The position numbers and the translations under genes are program-made. Below are positions 1-7,150 of a DNA stretch of 13,245 bases, piece by piece. The first letter of the stretch is position 1; each line of letters starts with the position of its first letter. Under the pieces are notes generated by a model. That model saw only the letters and a program-made list of their open reading frames with translations. It was not told the DNA's origin and made no database searches. This stretch comes from DATARH01 sp035648415 (GTDB taxonomy: Bacteria; Pseudomonadota; Alphaproteobacteria; ATCC43930; CGMCC-115725): positions 1-13,245 of the forward strand of contig DASRLO010000131.1 in NCBI GenBank assembly GCA_035648415.1. The letters run 5' to 3'.

Positions 1-141
1 CGCGCCTACCAATCCTCCGCCGAGCGAGGCCAAGCCATGCAGCCCTGGATCACCGATTACAACCACACCCGACCCCACTCAGCCCTCGGCGGAAAACCAC
101 CGACCTCAAAGCTGAACAACGTGCTTGGATTCGACAGCTAG
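1..141 (+). mobile_element. IS481/IS3-type transposase, C-terminal fragment (cut by window edge)
   Basis: The first 46 codons are open from the window edge to a TAG at 139-141. The translation carries YNHTRPHSALGGKPP, the hallmark C-terminal end of the DDE integrase-type transposases of the IS481 and IS3 groups, preceded by a short SSAERGQAM...W stretch usual for IS481. The catalytic D, D and E residues would lie to the left and cannot be seen, so I cannot tell whether the element is intact. No clear terminal inverted repeat is visible between the stop and the convergent gene that ends at 164, so the right end of the element is not defined. Family placement is from the recognised motif; IS481 is preferred over IS3 but not certain. 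Confidence 0.85.
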
Positions 142-163
142 ACCAGCGCCGTAGGATGGCGAC

Positions 164-946
164 TTAGCTTCCCCAGCCCTCGGCCATCGGCGGCAGGCGC
201 GGCGGCGGCGCCGGTTGCGGCCGGGACGGGCGCTCGGCGGCGCGCCGGTCGATCGCGGCGAGCCGCTGGTCGAGGTCGATCGCCAGGCTCGAGATGACCT
301 CGAATTTGGGGTCCTCGAAGACCTCGATCCGCCGCCGCCGGCGCTTCGGGTCCATCACCGCTTCGTCGCGCCGGTGCAGCAGCGTCGCGATTTCGGGCTG
401 GTAGAGGCGGACGATCGCGGCGAGCCAGAGGTTGAGCGCGCTGGCCGGATCGGCCGCGTCCAAGGTGAAGCAGTCGAGCATGCGGATCACGTCGTCGGCG
501 CGGTACCAGGTCTCGCCGGTCACCCAGCGATTGGTCGTGAACAGGCGCACCGGCTCGCCCGCGGCGTCGAGCGCGATCGCCACGAGGTGGGCCACCTCGT
601 CGCGCCCGCCACGCTTGAAGGGCGCGGCTTGCGGCGGGGTTGGCAGGCTGGCGATCGCCGCTTCCGGCAGGAGCAGCGGCATCGTCCCCCGCGGCATGCC
701 TTCGGCGCGCAGGAACAGGTGGAAGTGACCGTGCTGGTCCGCTTCGTCCGCCGGCGGATGGCGATGGTAGAAATACTGCGCGTGGCTCAGCGGATCGTAA
801 GCGTCGCCATCGGGATAGTGCCGCCAGGCCTCCGCCTCGCCGGTTCGGCCGACAGCCTCGCGCACGACGCTCCCGCCGCGCGCCGCGAGGCTGCGCCGGC
901 ACTCCCGAATGACCGCCGCGGCAGACGCCGCGCGCCCCGACCCCAT
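164..946 (-). CDS. Conserved protein of unknown function with a histidine-rich N-terminal half (possibly DUF6969 type)
   Basis: A 260-residue soluble-looking protein with no signal peptide or membrane segment, ATG start at 946 and TAA stop. I do not know its function. The most striking part is a cluster of histidines: HAQYFYHRH at residues 55-63 (H55, H61, H63) and HGHFHLF at 72-78 (H72, H74, H76), with HYPDGDAYD just before. This spacing would suit metal binding, but that is inference. A second block (about residues 140-200) has TNRWVTGETWY and an aromatic/hydrophobic helix-like stretch; the C-terminus is proline- and arginine-rich and looks disordered. The pattern resembles a family I recall as DUF6969, unconfirmed. 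The gene starts 48 nt after the lipoprotein of the Mla operon on the same strand and may be cotranscribed. No strong Shine-Dalgarno sequence precedes the ATG, so the start is uncertain. Confidence 0.8.
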   Translation of the reverse strand: MGSGRAASAAAVIRECRRSLAARGGSVVREAVGRTGEAEAWRHYPDGDAYDPLSHAQYFYHRHPPADEADQHGHFHLFLRAEGMPRGTMPLLLPEAAIASLPTPPQAAPFKRGGRDEVAHLVAIALDAAGEPVRLFTTNRWVTGETWYRADDVIRMLDCFTLDAADPASALNLWLAAIVRLYQPEIATLLHRRDEAVMDPKRRRRRIEVFEDPKFEVISSLAIDLDQRLAAIDRRAAERPSRPQPAPPPRLPPMAEGWGS

Positions 947-994
947 CTGACGACCGCCTGGTTCTTGAGGGTGAACGAAACAGGGACAGGATAC

Positions 995-1642
995 CTATCC
1001 GCGCGGCGCCGACAAGGCCGGGTCGCTCAGCGTCCACTGAACGACCTGCTTCGCGACCTTCGCCATCGCCGCGTCGAACGCCTCGACGATCTGCGGAGTC
1101 GCGTTGGCCGCCGCGGGTTCGCGCGCGCTCAGCAGGGTCTGCGCGATGATCTTGCGTTCGGGCAGTTTGACCAGCTTGACGGCCAGCGCCACCAACACCG
1201 TCGGCGCGGCTGCAGTCTTGGGATCCCGCGAATCGTATACAGCCTCGAAATGCCGCAGATCGCCCTCGATCTCGAAATCGGCGCGCAGATCGAGCGTATC
1301 CGGCCCCACCGCGGCGACCGCCTTGCTGTTCTCGAACGCCTCGACCAGCACCGCGCGCACCATCGCCGGGGTGCGGTCGGCCCAGTCGCCGTCCGCCAGG
1401 TAGTCGATGCCGTTCGCCGCGCGCACCACGGCGATCCGGCGCGGCTCCAATCCCTCGGGCGCATAGGGCGCATCGACCACGATCTGCGCATCGGTGCGCG
1501 GCAAGCCGCCGGCGAAGTCGACCGGCGCCGTCAGCTGGAACAGCGGCCGCGGCGCCGACGTGAACAGCTTCGAGCAGCCGCCGAGCGCGACCACCATCAC
1601 GATGACGGTCAACCGCCGCAGCGGGACGTTTCTTCTGGTCAT
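995..1642 (-). CDS. ABC-type transport auxiliary lipoprotein (PqiC-like, PF03886 type)
   Basis: A 215-residue protein with a short basic N-terminus, a hydrophobic stretch and a lipobox LGGC ending at Cys23, so it is predicted to be a lipoprotein anchored in a membrane facing the periplasm. The body has the pattern of the auxiliary lipoproteins found with MCE transporters (formerly DUF330; PqiC is the E. coli relative): a YAPEGLEPRRIAV segment, LADGDWAD, a central block giving an EIEGDLRHFEAVYD strand, and a C-terminal helix. It starts with an ATGA overlap with the stop of mlaD, which indicates translational coupling and a shared job with the MlaEFD complex. In such systems the lipoprotein is thought to link the inner-membrane MCE ring to the outer membrane; that role here is by analogy. 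Family call is confident, exact orthology is not. Confidence 0.85.
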   Translation of the reverse strand: MTRRNVPLRRLTVIVMVVALGGCSKLFTSAPRPLFQLTAPVDFAGGLPRTDAQIVVDAPYAPEGLEPRRIAVVRAANGIDYLADGDWADRTPAMVRAVLVEAFENSKAVAAVGPDTLDLRADFEIEGDLRHFEAVYDSRDPKTAAAPTVLVALAVKLVKLPERKIIAQTLLSAREPAAANATPQIVEAFDAAMAKVAKQVVQWTLSDPALSAPRG

Positions 1643-2586
1643 TTCGGCTTATATCCCTCGCGGCGATCGCCAAAGAGCAGGCGGGTCGGGTCACGTTCGA
1701 GCTGCGAAGTCAGGCGCCCCAATCCCGAGACAAACTGGCGGACCTCGCCAACCAGGGAATCGACGTCGCCAAGCGTGTGCTGGCTGAAATTACGCAGGCC
1801 AGGACGCAAATCCCCCACGGCCTGGTCGAGCTGGCGGTTGGTGTCGGCGAGGCCTTTGACCAGCTTGTCGAAATCGCCGAGCGACGTGCCGACCTGATCC
1901 TTAAGTCCGTTAGGCTTGGAATAGCTCTGGTCGAGATCGGCGAACAGCGCGGCGGCCGATTTGAGCGCCTGGCCGGCATTGGCGGCGATCTCATCGCCGT
2001 GCTGCGCGAGGGCTGCACTGACCTTTCGCACGTTGTCGAGCGTCGCGCTGAAGGCGGCGCGATTGTCGTCGCTCAACAAGTCGTTCACATGGTCGAGGAT
2101 CACGTCGAGCTTGTCGAGCAGCTGCGGCCCGCGCGCGGCAAGGCTGGAAAAGGTCGAACGGCGCGACCGGATCACCGGATAGCGCTCGCCCTTGTGCGCC
2201 TCCAGCAATTCGTCGCTTTTGCCGGGCGAGATCAGGATATAGGAGACGCCGCTCAGAATGTTGGTCTGGATCGTCGTCGCGGCATCCTTCTTGATGTTGA
2301 TATTGCTTTTGATCTCGATCGTCACGCGGATCGGCTTCCCGGCGCGGGCGAGTTCTTCCTTGTCGGTGACGATCTCGATGTCCGAAACCGTGCCGACCGG
2401 GATGCCGTTGTATTCCACCCGCGCGCCGGTGTTGAGCCCGGACACCGGCCCCTCGAAATAGATGTCGTAATGCGCGAAGCTGGTGGTGAACTGGGTTCCC
2501 GCCAGCCACACCACGGCGACAAAAGCCAGGAACAGCGTCGCCAGCACGAACGCGCCGACCGCGACGTAATGTGCTCGTGTCTCCAT
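1639..2586 (-). CDS. mlaD: MlaD-like MCE-domain lipid-binding subunit of an ABC lipid transporter
   Basis: A 315-residue protein with one N-terminal transmembrane helix (about residues 7-30), then a single MCE domain (about 38-117) with the typical GPVSGLNTGARVEYNGIPVG block and a strand ending ILSGVSYILISPG. The rest is a long helical, coiled-coil-like tail (about residues 135-300) rich in leucine, aspartate and glutamine. Members of this family form a hexameric ring in the periplasm that carries phospholipid between the inner and outer membranes. I chose the ATG at 2586 because it follows GAGGGGAGCGAG and lies 10 nt after the mlaF stop; the reading frame stays open upstream to 2682, but that part lies inside mlaF. 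The long tail makes it larger than the 183-residue E. coli MlaD, as is common in other proteobacteria. Confidence 0.92.
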   Translation of the reverse strand: METRAHYVAVGAFVLATLFLAFVAVVWLAGTQFTTSFAHYDIYFEGPVSGLNTGARVEYNGIPVGTVSDIEIVTDKEELARAGKPIRVTIEIKSNINIKKDAATTIQTNILSGVSYILISPGKSDELLEAHKGERYPVIRSRRSTFSSLAARGPQLLDKLDVILDHVNDLLSDDNRAAFSATLDNVRKVSAALAQHGDEIAANAGQALKSAAALFADLDQSYSKPNGLKDQVGTSLGDFDKLVKGLADTNRQLDQAVGDLRPGLRNFSQHTLGDVDSLVGEVRQFVSGLGRLTSQLERDPTRLLFGDRREGYKPK

Positions 2587-2596
2587 CTCGCTCCCC

Positions 2597-3445
2597 TCAC
2601 ACCGGCTCAATGAGCGCCGGCGCGCGGCTGGCACGTTCCGCAGGTTGTGCCGCTCGCCCCCGCGGTCCGTGGAAATAGGCATGGATCCAGGGGTGGTCGT
2701 CCCGCAAATGCTCTTCGAGTGTCGCCACCCGCATCTTTTGGTCGACCAGCACCGCGACGCGGTCGCAGATCGCGAACAGGCTATCGAGGTCGTGCGTCAC
2801 CAGGAACACCGTGAGGCCCAGGCTCGACTGCAAATCCTTGATCAGCTGGTCGAACGCCGCCGCGCCGATCGGGTCGAGCCCCGCGGTCGGCTCGTCGAGA
2901 AAGAGAATGTCCGGGTCGAGCGCCAGGGCGCGGGCGAGCCCGGCGCGCTTTCTCATTCCGCCCGAAAGCTGCGCCGGGAACTTGTCAGCCGCGTCGGCAG
3001 GCAGCCCGACAATGCCGATCTTGCACGCGGCGATTTCAGCCATCAGCCGATCGGACAGGCGTAAATCCTCCTTGAGCGGCACCTCGATGTTCTGCGCCAC
3101 GGTCAGCGAGCTGAACAGCGCACCGTCCTGGAACAGGACGCCCCAATGGGTTTCGAGCTCGTGCCGCTCTTCCGCGCTCATCTGCAGCACATTGCGGCCC
3201 AGGACCTCGATGCTGCCCGAACGCGGCCGGTTGAGGCCGACGACGGTGCGCAGCATGACCGACTTCCCGGTGCCGGAACCGCCGACGATGCCGATGACCT
3301 CGCCGCGCCGCACATCGAGATCGACACCGTCATGGATCACCTGGTTGCCGAAGGCATTGACCAGATTGCGGATGCGGATGACGCAATCGTCATCCTTGGC
3401 GTCATCCTTGGCGTCATCCTTGGCGCTGGCGTTGTCGTCGGCCAT
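2597..3445 (-). CDS. mlaF: MlaF-like ATP-binding subunit of an ABC lipid transporter
   Basis: A 282-residue ABC ATPase that powers the MlaE permease at the cytoplasmic face. Walker A is GGSGTGKS (55-62), the Q-loop glutamine is Q106 in LFQDGALF, the signature is LSGGM (160-164) followed by RKRAGLARAL, Walker B is ILFLDEP (180-186) and the H-loop is VTHD (216-219). LSGGMRKR and QDGALF are typical of the Mla/Ttg2A branch. The C-terminal extension after about residue 250 (HPWIHAYFHGPRG) resembles the MlaF tail that reaches over the partner subunit, then becomes low-complexity. The N-terminus before residue 21 is an acidic repeat, AKDD three times, encoded by a perfect 12-bp tandem repeat and not part of the ABC fold. 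The gene begins 1 nt after mlaE and is followed by mlaD, so the three should be cotranscribed. Confidence 0.94.
   Translation of the reverse strand: MADDNASAKDDAKDDAKDDDCVIRIRNLVNAFGNQVIHDGVDLDVRRGEVIGIVGGSGTGKSVMLRTVVGLNRPRSGSIEVLGRNVLQMSAEERHELETHWGVLFQDGALFSSLTVAQNIEVPLKEDLRLSDRLMAEIAACKIGIVGLPADAADKFPAQLSGGMRKRAGLARALALDPDILFLDEPTAGLDPIGAAAFDQLIKDLQSSLGLTVFLVTHDLDSLFAICDRVAVLVDQKMRVATLEEHLRDDHPWIHAYFHGPRGRAAQPAERASRAPALIEPV
3389..3424. repeat. 12-bp perfect tandem repeat (3 copies) inside mlaF
   Basis: The unit GTCATCCTTGGC (plus strand) occurs three times head to tail with no mismatch. On the coding strand each unit reads AKDD, so the repeat adds a multiple of four acidic residues to the MlaF N-terminus without changing frame. 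It lies before the ABC fold, where length changes should be tolerated. Confidence 0.97.
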
Positions 3446-3446
3446 G

Positions 3447-4583
3447 TCAGATCTTCAGCATCGAGAACACGATCGAGAAGATCGCGTCGGTGACGATCAC
3501 GAAAAAGATCGATTCGACCACGGATTGGGTCGTCAGCTTGCCGACGCTCTCGGCGCTGCGCGTCACATTCAGTCCCTCATAGCAGCCGACCAGCGCGATG
3601 ATCGCCGCGAAGAACGGCGCCTTGACGACCCCCACCCAAAGCGTCGACGGGCTGATCGCCGTTTGCAGTTGGGTAAGGAAATTCGGGATGTTGATATCGA
3701 GCGCCGCCCACGACATCAGCGAGCCGCCCAGCAGCCCCATGAAATCGGCGAAAAACACGATGAGCGGCAGGGTGACGCAAAGGCCGAACAGCCGCGGCAG
3801 CACTAGCACCTCGATCGGGTCGAGACCCAGTGTGCGCATCGCGTCGATTTCCTCGTTGACCTGCATCGTGCCGATCTGCGCGGTGAAGGCGCTGCCCGAG
3901 CGGCCGGCGATGATGATCGCCGCCAACAGCACGCCCAGTTCGCGCAGGACCGAAACGCCGAGCAGGTTGACCGTGTAGATCTCGGCGCCGAAGCGGCGCA
4001 GCTGGTCGGCGCCCTGATAGGCCATGACGACGCCGATCAGGAACGAAAGGAGCCCGACGATCGGCATCGCATCGAGCCCACCGACCTCCATCTGCACCAG
4101 GGTCGCGGTCAGCCGCAAGCGGCGCGGCTGCTTGAGAAGGCGCCCGATCGTGACCGTCACCAGCCCGGCAAAGCCGAGGATGTCGTAGACCCGGTTCAGC
4201 AATACCAGCGTGATGCGGCCGAGCCGCTCGAGAAAGCCGATCAGGGTGTGGTGCGGCGGTATCGGGTGCGGCAGCGGCTCGGTGACGCCGCGCGCCCGTA
4301 CCTGGTCGAACAACGGGGCGAAACGCGCCTGCAGGTTCGACAGCTCGACATCGTTGCCGCGCGCGGCAAGCTCGTGCTCGGTGCGCAACAACAGCCAGGC
4401 TCCGGCACTGTCGAGCCGGTCGACGCCGGAGAGGTCGACGGTCACATGCCGTCCCTGCGGCAATTCAAGGTTGTGCAGGCTGCGGTCGAGCTCGGCGGCG
4501 GAGACCACCACCCATTGGCCCTCGGCCCGCAAGACCGTCTCGCCGTGTTCTTCCGATGCGAGAATTGTCGCGGCTGGCGCCAT
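3447..4583 (-). CDS. mlaE: MlaE-like ABC lipid transporter permease with N-terminal STAS domain
   Basis: A 378-residue fusion. Residues about 6-100 form a STAS domain with the diagnostic DLSGVDRLDSAGA strand-helix (50-62); in E. coli the STAS protein MlaB is a separate gene that controls the ATPase. Residues about 115-378 are the MlaE permease (PF02405 type) with several membrane helices, the strongly conserved AGRSGSAFTAQIG (226-238) and NEEIDAM (243-249), then LGLDPIEVLVLPR and a hydrophobic C-terminus. I chose the ATG at 4583 because the frame upstream is antisense to apt and the STAS domain begins directly after it. The Shine-Dalgarno match is weak (GGAAAA). This is the first gene of the operon; its promoter should lie in the 102 nt shared with apt. 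The fused STAS domain implies the same regulatory contact with MlaF, built into the permease (inference). Confidence 0.93.
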   Translation of the reverse strand: MAPAATILASEEHGETVLRAEGQWVVVSAAELDRSLHNLELPQGRHVTVDLSGVDRLDSAGAWLLLRTEHELAARGNDVELSNLQARFAPLFDQVRARGVTEPLPHPIPPHHTLIGFLERLGRITLVLLNRVYDILGFAGLVTVTIGRLLKQPRRLRLTATLVQMEVGGLDAMPIVGLLSFLIGVVMAYQGADQLRRFGAEIYTVNLLGVSVLRELGVLLAAIIIAGRSGSAFTAQIGTMQVNEEIDAMRTLGLDPIEVLVLPRLFGLCVTLPLIVFFADFMGLLGGSLMSWAALDINIPNFLTQLQTAISPSTLWVGVVKAPFFAAIIALVGCYEGLNVTRSAESVGKLTTQSVVESIFFVIVTDAIFSIVFSMLKI

Positions 4584-4685
4584 GCTTTTCCGACAACAGG
4601 GAACGCGGCGGGCTAACCCTTTCCAACTACGCGAAAAGCGGCTATGCCGCAACGGAAAGCCACGAGGGCCGCCGCGGAGAGGCGC
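4584..4685. promoter_or_regulatory. Divergent intergenic region between mlaE and apt, with possible promoters
   Basis: Two genes transcribed away from each other share these 102 nt, so both promoters should be here or just inside the genes. Weak sigma-70-like pairs can be picked out: on the plus strand TTTCCA and TATGCC separated by 17 nt, and on the minus strand TTGCGG and TAGTTG separated by 17 nt. These matches are poor and could be chance. The apt Shine-Dalgarno GGAGAGG at about 4676-4682 is clear. No convincing operator palindrome was seen. Confidence 0.35.
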
Positions 4686-5201
4686 ATGGACCTGAAGCAA
4701 CATATCCGATCGATCCCCGACTTCCCGAAACCGGGAATCCTGTTCTACGACATTTCCACCCTGCTGGCGCATCCGCAGGCCTGGCGGGCCACCGTCGAAC
4801 GCCTCGCCGAGGCGGTGCGCCCGCTGCGCGCGGACCTGCTGGTCGGTATCGAATCGCGCGGCTTTCTCGTCGCCGCGCCGCTCGCCTATGCCCTGGGCAG
4901 CGGCTTCGCGATGGTCCGCAAGCGCGGCAAGCTGCCGGGCAAGACCGTGAGCTTCACCTACGATCTCGAATACGGCACCGACACGATCGAGATGCAAGAG
5001 GACGCGATCGCCCCCGGACAGCGTGTCCTCGTGGTTGACGACCTGATCGCCACCGGCGGCACGACCGAAGCGGCGATCAATCTCGTCGCCCAGCGCGGCG
5101 GCACGGTGGTCGGCGCCGCCTGCCTCATCGAGCTGAGCTTTCTCAACGGCCGCGATCGCATCCCGGTCCCGGTGACGGCGATGGTGTCTTACGATTCTTG
5201 A
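4686..5201 (+). CDS. apt: Adenine phosphoribosyltransferase
   Basis: A 171-residue cytoplasmic purine-salvage enzyme that joins adenine to PRPP, giving AMP and pyrophosphate. The N-terminus has DFPKPGILFYDIS (12-24), typical of Apt, followed by GIESRGFLVAAPLAYALG (54-71), VRKRGKLPG (77-85) with the substrate-loop basic residues, and the PRPP-binding signature VLVVDDLIATGGT (114-126). Length matches alphaproteobacterial Apt. I chose the ATG at 4686 because GGAGAGG lies just upstream and the family N-terminus begins there; an upstream in-frame ATG at 4644 would add 14 residues unlike the family. The gene is divergent from the Mla operon and its 3' end overlaps the convergent methyltransferase by 13 nt. 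Confidence 0.96.
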   Translation: MDLKQHIRSIPDFPKPGILFYDISTLLAHPQAWRATVERLAEAVRPLRADLLVGIESRGFLVAAPLAYALGSGFAMVRKRGKLPGKTVSFTYDLEYGTDTIEMQEDAIAPGQRVLVVDDLIATGGTTEAAINLVAQRGGTVVGAACLIELSFLNGRDRIPVPVTAMVSYDS

Positions 5202-5821
5202 GTAACCGGGGCCGCGCTTCTCGCGACCACCGCGTAGACCGGCGCGCCAGCGCCGGGCGGAGTGCGGTCGAGGCAGCGGACATCGCTCCAGTTGCCGGCC
5301 TCGGCGAAATAGCGCGCGACGAGCCCCAGTTGTCCGGTCTCGTCAAACAGCCGCCAGCACCCGGTCGCCGGGGTGCACAGGCAGCGGTTCGAAAAGGTCA
5401 CGACCAGCGGCGCACCCGGCTTCAGTACGCGGCCGATCTCGCGGATGATCTCGGCCGGCCGGGTAAAATGCTGAACGGCGCCGCAAATGGCGGCGCCGTC
5501 GAATTCTCCGTTGGCAAAGGCGAGCTGCGGGTCGCGGTTGAGGTCCTGGACGCGCCATTCGTCGAGGAACGGGTTTTCCGCCAGCACGCAGGCGTCGGTC
5601 CCGAGCCCGACGATCCGCCGGTAATAGATTTCCGGCGGCAGGTGCGACACCCAGCTCGACATCACGTCGAGAACCGCGCCGCCCGCCGGCATCACCTCGC
5701 GGTAGAGCTCGGTGATCGCCGCCAGGGCAGCGGCGTCGACATCGGCGAAACCCTCCACGTCGGAGGCGTGAAACCGAAGGTCGAGCGCGAGCGACAGCGA
5801 GGCGGGGGGATGCAGCGACAT
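5189..5821 (-). CDS. Class I SAM-dependent methyltransferase, substrate unknown
   Basis: A 210-residue protein with the small-molecule methyltransferase layout (Methyltransf_11/25 type): motif I at about residues 45-53 as AVLDVMSSW, a WRVQDLNRDP segment where motif II/III acidic residues fall, FDGAAICGAVQHFTRP as motif IV, and IGRVLKPGAPLVVTFSNRC as the motif V region. Motif I is atypical: the usual glycine-rich ExGxGxG is replaced by DVMSSWVSH, which appears in a subgroup of uncharacterised bacterial methyltransferases. The substrate cannot be deduced. I chose the ATG at 5821; the frame is open upstream to a TTG at 5875 which would add 18 residues. It lies 66 nt after ald on the same strand and may be cotranscribed with it. 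Its TAA stop lies inside the end of apt on the other strand. Confidence 0.85.
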   Translation of the reverse strand: MSLHPPASLSLALDLRFHASDVEGFADVDAAALAAITELYREVMPAGGAVLDVMSSWVSHLPPEIYYRRIVGLGTDACVLAENPFLDEWRVQDLNRDPQLAFANGEFDGAAICGAVQHFTRPAEIIREIGRVLKPGAPLVVTFSNRCLCTPATGCWRLFDETGQLGLVARYFAEAGNWSDVRCLDRTPPGAGAPVYAVVARSAAPVTQES

Positions 5822-5887
5822 GGCCCTATTCGATCGTCCTATGAGTGAAATAGGAAAACCAGCGCCCCGGCTCAAGCCCCGACGCGC

Positions 5888-7006
5888 TCATTCTGCGATA
5901 GCTCCTTCCGCCGGGCTGAGCGCGAGGCCGAGATCGTGCGCCACCGCCGGATGGGTGGCCTTGCCGCGGCAGATATTGAGCCCGTCGCGCAGATGCGCGT
6001 CGTCCGACAAGGCGCGGCGCCAGCCTTTGTCGGCGATCGCCTCGACAAACGGCAGGGTTGCATTGTTGAGCGCCACCGCCGAGGTGCGCGCGACCGCGCC
6101 CGGCATGTTGGTGACGCAGTAATGCACCACCCCTTCCTCGACATAGGTCGGCGACGCGTGCGTCGTCGGGCGGCTGGTCTCGAAGCAGCCGCCCTGGTCG
6201 ATCGCGATGTCGACGATCACCGAGCCCGGCCGCATCGCCCGCACCAGCTCGCGGCCGACCAGCTTCGGCGCCGCCGCGCCGGGCACCAGCACCGCGCCGA
6301 TCACCAGGTCGGCGGCCTGAACCTCGCGCTCGATGTTCTCGACCGTCGAGAACAGCGTGTGGAGTTGCGCGCCGAACTGCATGTCGAGCTCGTAGAGCCG
6401 GGGCAGCGACTTGTCGATCACGGTGACGTAAGCCTCGACCCCCATCGCCATGCGCGCCGCGTTGGTGCCGGCGACGCCGCCGCCGAGGATCACCACCTTG
6501 GCCGCCGGTACCCCCGGCACGCCGCCGAGCAGGATGCCGGTGCCGCCCTGCTCCTTCTCCAGGCAATGCGCGCCGACCTGGATGGCCATCCGCCCAGCGA
6601 CCTCGCTCATTGGCGCCAGCAGCGGCAAGCCGCCGCGATTGTCGGTCACCGTCTCGTAGGCGATCGCGACCGCGCCCGAACGCAGCAGCCCCTCGGTCTG
6701 GGCCGGATCGGCGGCGAGGTGCAGATAGGTGAACAGCACCTGGTCCTCGCGCAGCGCGCGGACCTCGTCGGGCTGCGGCTCCTTGACCTTGACGATCAGC
6801 TCGGCCACCGCGAACACGTCCGCGGCCCGTGCCAAAATGCCCGCGCCGGCCGCTTCATAGGCCCGGTCGTCAAAGCCGATCGCCGCGCCGGCGCCGCTCT
6901 CGACGACGACCTTATGACCGTGGTGAACCAGCTCGCGCACGCTGCCCGGCACCAGCCCGACCCGGTACTCGTGCGTCTTTATTTCCTTCGGAACGCCGAT
7001 CAGCAT
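5888..7006 (-). CDS. ald: Alanine dehydrogenase
   Basis: A 372-residue NAD-dependent enzyme that interconverts L-alanine and pyruvate plus ammonia, linking amino-acid breakdown to central carbon metabolism. All key residues fall at the family positions: R15 in THEYRVGLVP, K75 in VKVKEP, H96 in TYLHLA, the NAD-binding GGGVAG (175-180) followed by D198 at the end of the second strand, and D270 in IDIAIDQGGC-like VDIAIDQGGC. The ending with NICRGKATHPAVA is also typical. I chose the ATG at 7006, since MLIGVPKEIK is the family N-terminus and GGGAGAA lies upstream; an in-frame start at 7030 would add 8 residues. No Lrp/AldR-type regulator is adjacent, but a small inverted repeat lies upstream. Confidence 0.97.
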   Translation of the reverse strand: MLIGVPKEIKTHEYRVGLVPGSVRELVHHGHKVVVESGAGAAIGFDDRAYEAAGAGILARAADVFAVAELIVKVKEPQPDEVRALREDQVLFTYLHLAADPAQTEGLLRSGAVAIAYETVTDNRGGLPLLAPMSEVAGRMAIQVGAHCLEKEQGGTGILLGGVPGVPAAKVVILGGGVAGTNAARMAMGVEAYVTVIDKSLPRLYELDMQFGAQLHTLFSTVENIEREVQAADLVIGAVLVPGAAAPKLVGRELVRAMRPGSVIVDIAIDQGGCFETSRPTTHASPTYVEEGVVHYCVTNMPGAVARTSAVALNNATLPFVEAIADKGWRRALSDDAHLRDGLNICRGKATHPAVAHDLGLALSPAEGAIAE

Positions 7007-7040
7007 CGCGGCTCTATTCTCCCGCTCCATTTCGGCACAG

Positions 7041-7061
7041 AGATAGTTCCATCAGCTATCT
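7041..7061. promoter_or_regulatory. Inverted repeat upstream of ald (possible operator or leader hairpin)
   Basis: AGATAG (7041-7046) and CTATCT (7056-7061) form a perfect 6-bp inverted repeat around a 9-nt spacer, 35 nt upstream of the ald ATG. It could be a regulator site or part of a short 5' leader hairpin. A 6-bp repeat can arise by chance, so this is a weak call. Confidence 0.3.
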
Positions 7062-7150
7062 GCGGCGAGTCGTCGCGGTCCTCCGTAAGGCCACGGCCGG
7101 TTAATGCATAGCGTATAGGTTACGCCCGCCCGCCTTACCGTTCATGGAAT

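Noticed and set aside
142..163. Right terminal inverted repeat of the IS element
   Set aside because: No left end is in the window for comparison and no typical terminal sequence is evident.
988..998. GGATA/TATCC mini-hairpin at the lipoprotein stop as a terminator
   Set aside because: Only 5 bp with a 2-nt loop and no U-tract.
138..1694. A 518-codon minus-strand frame across the lipoprotein and the histidine-cluster gene
   Set aside because: It is arginine/alanine/glycine-rich low-complexity sequence from an alternative frame, while the two overlapped genes have recognisable domains.
215..1897. A 560-codon plus-strand open frame
   Set aside because: It is antisense to three well-supported genes and shows no domain; long antisense frames are expected at this base composition.
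2587..2682. N-terminal extension of MlaD up to 2682
   Set aside because: It lies within the coding end of mlaF, and the ATG at 2586 has a better ribosome site and gives the usual family start.
4584..4997. N-terminal extension of MlaE up to 4997
   Set aside because: The extension is antisense to apt, has no family similarity, and the STAS domain starts right after the ATG at 4583.
5936..7111. A 391-codon plus-strand open frame over ald
   Set aside because: Exactly antisense to ald, which has all catalytic residues; the translation is histidine/arginine-rich with no family pattern.
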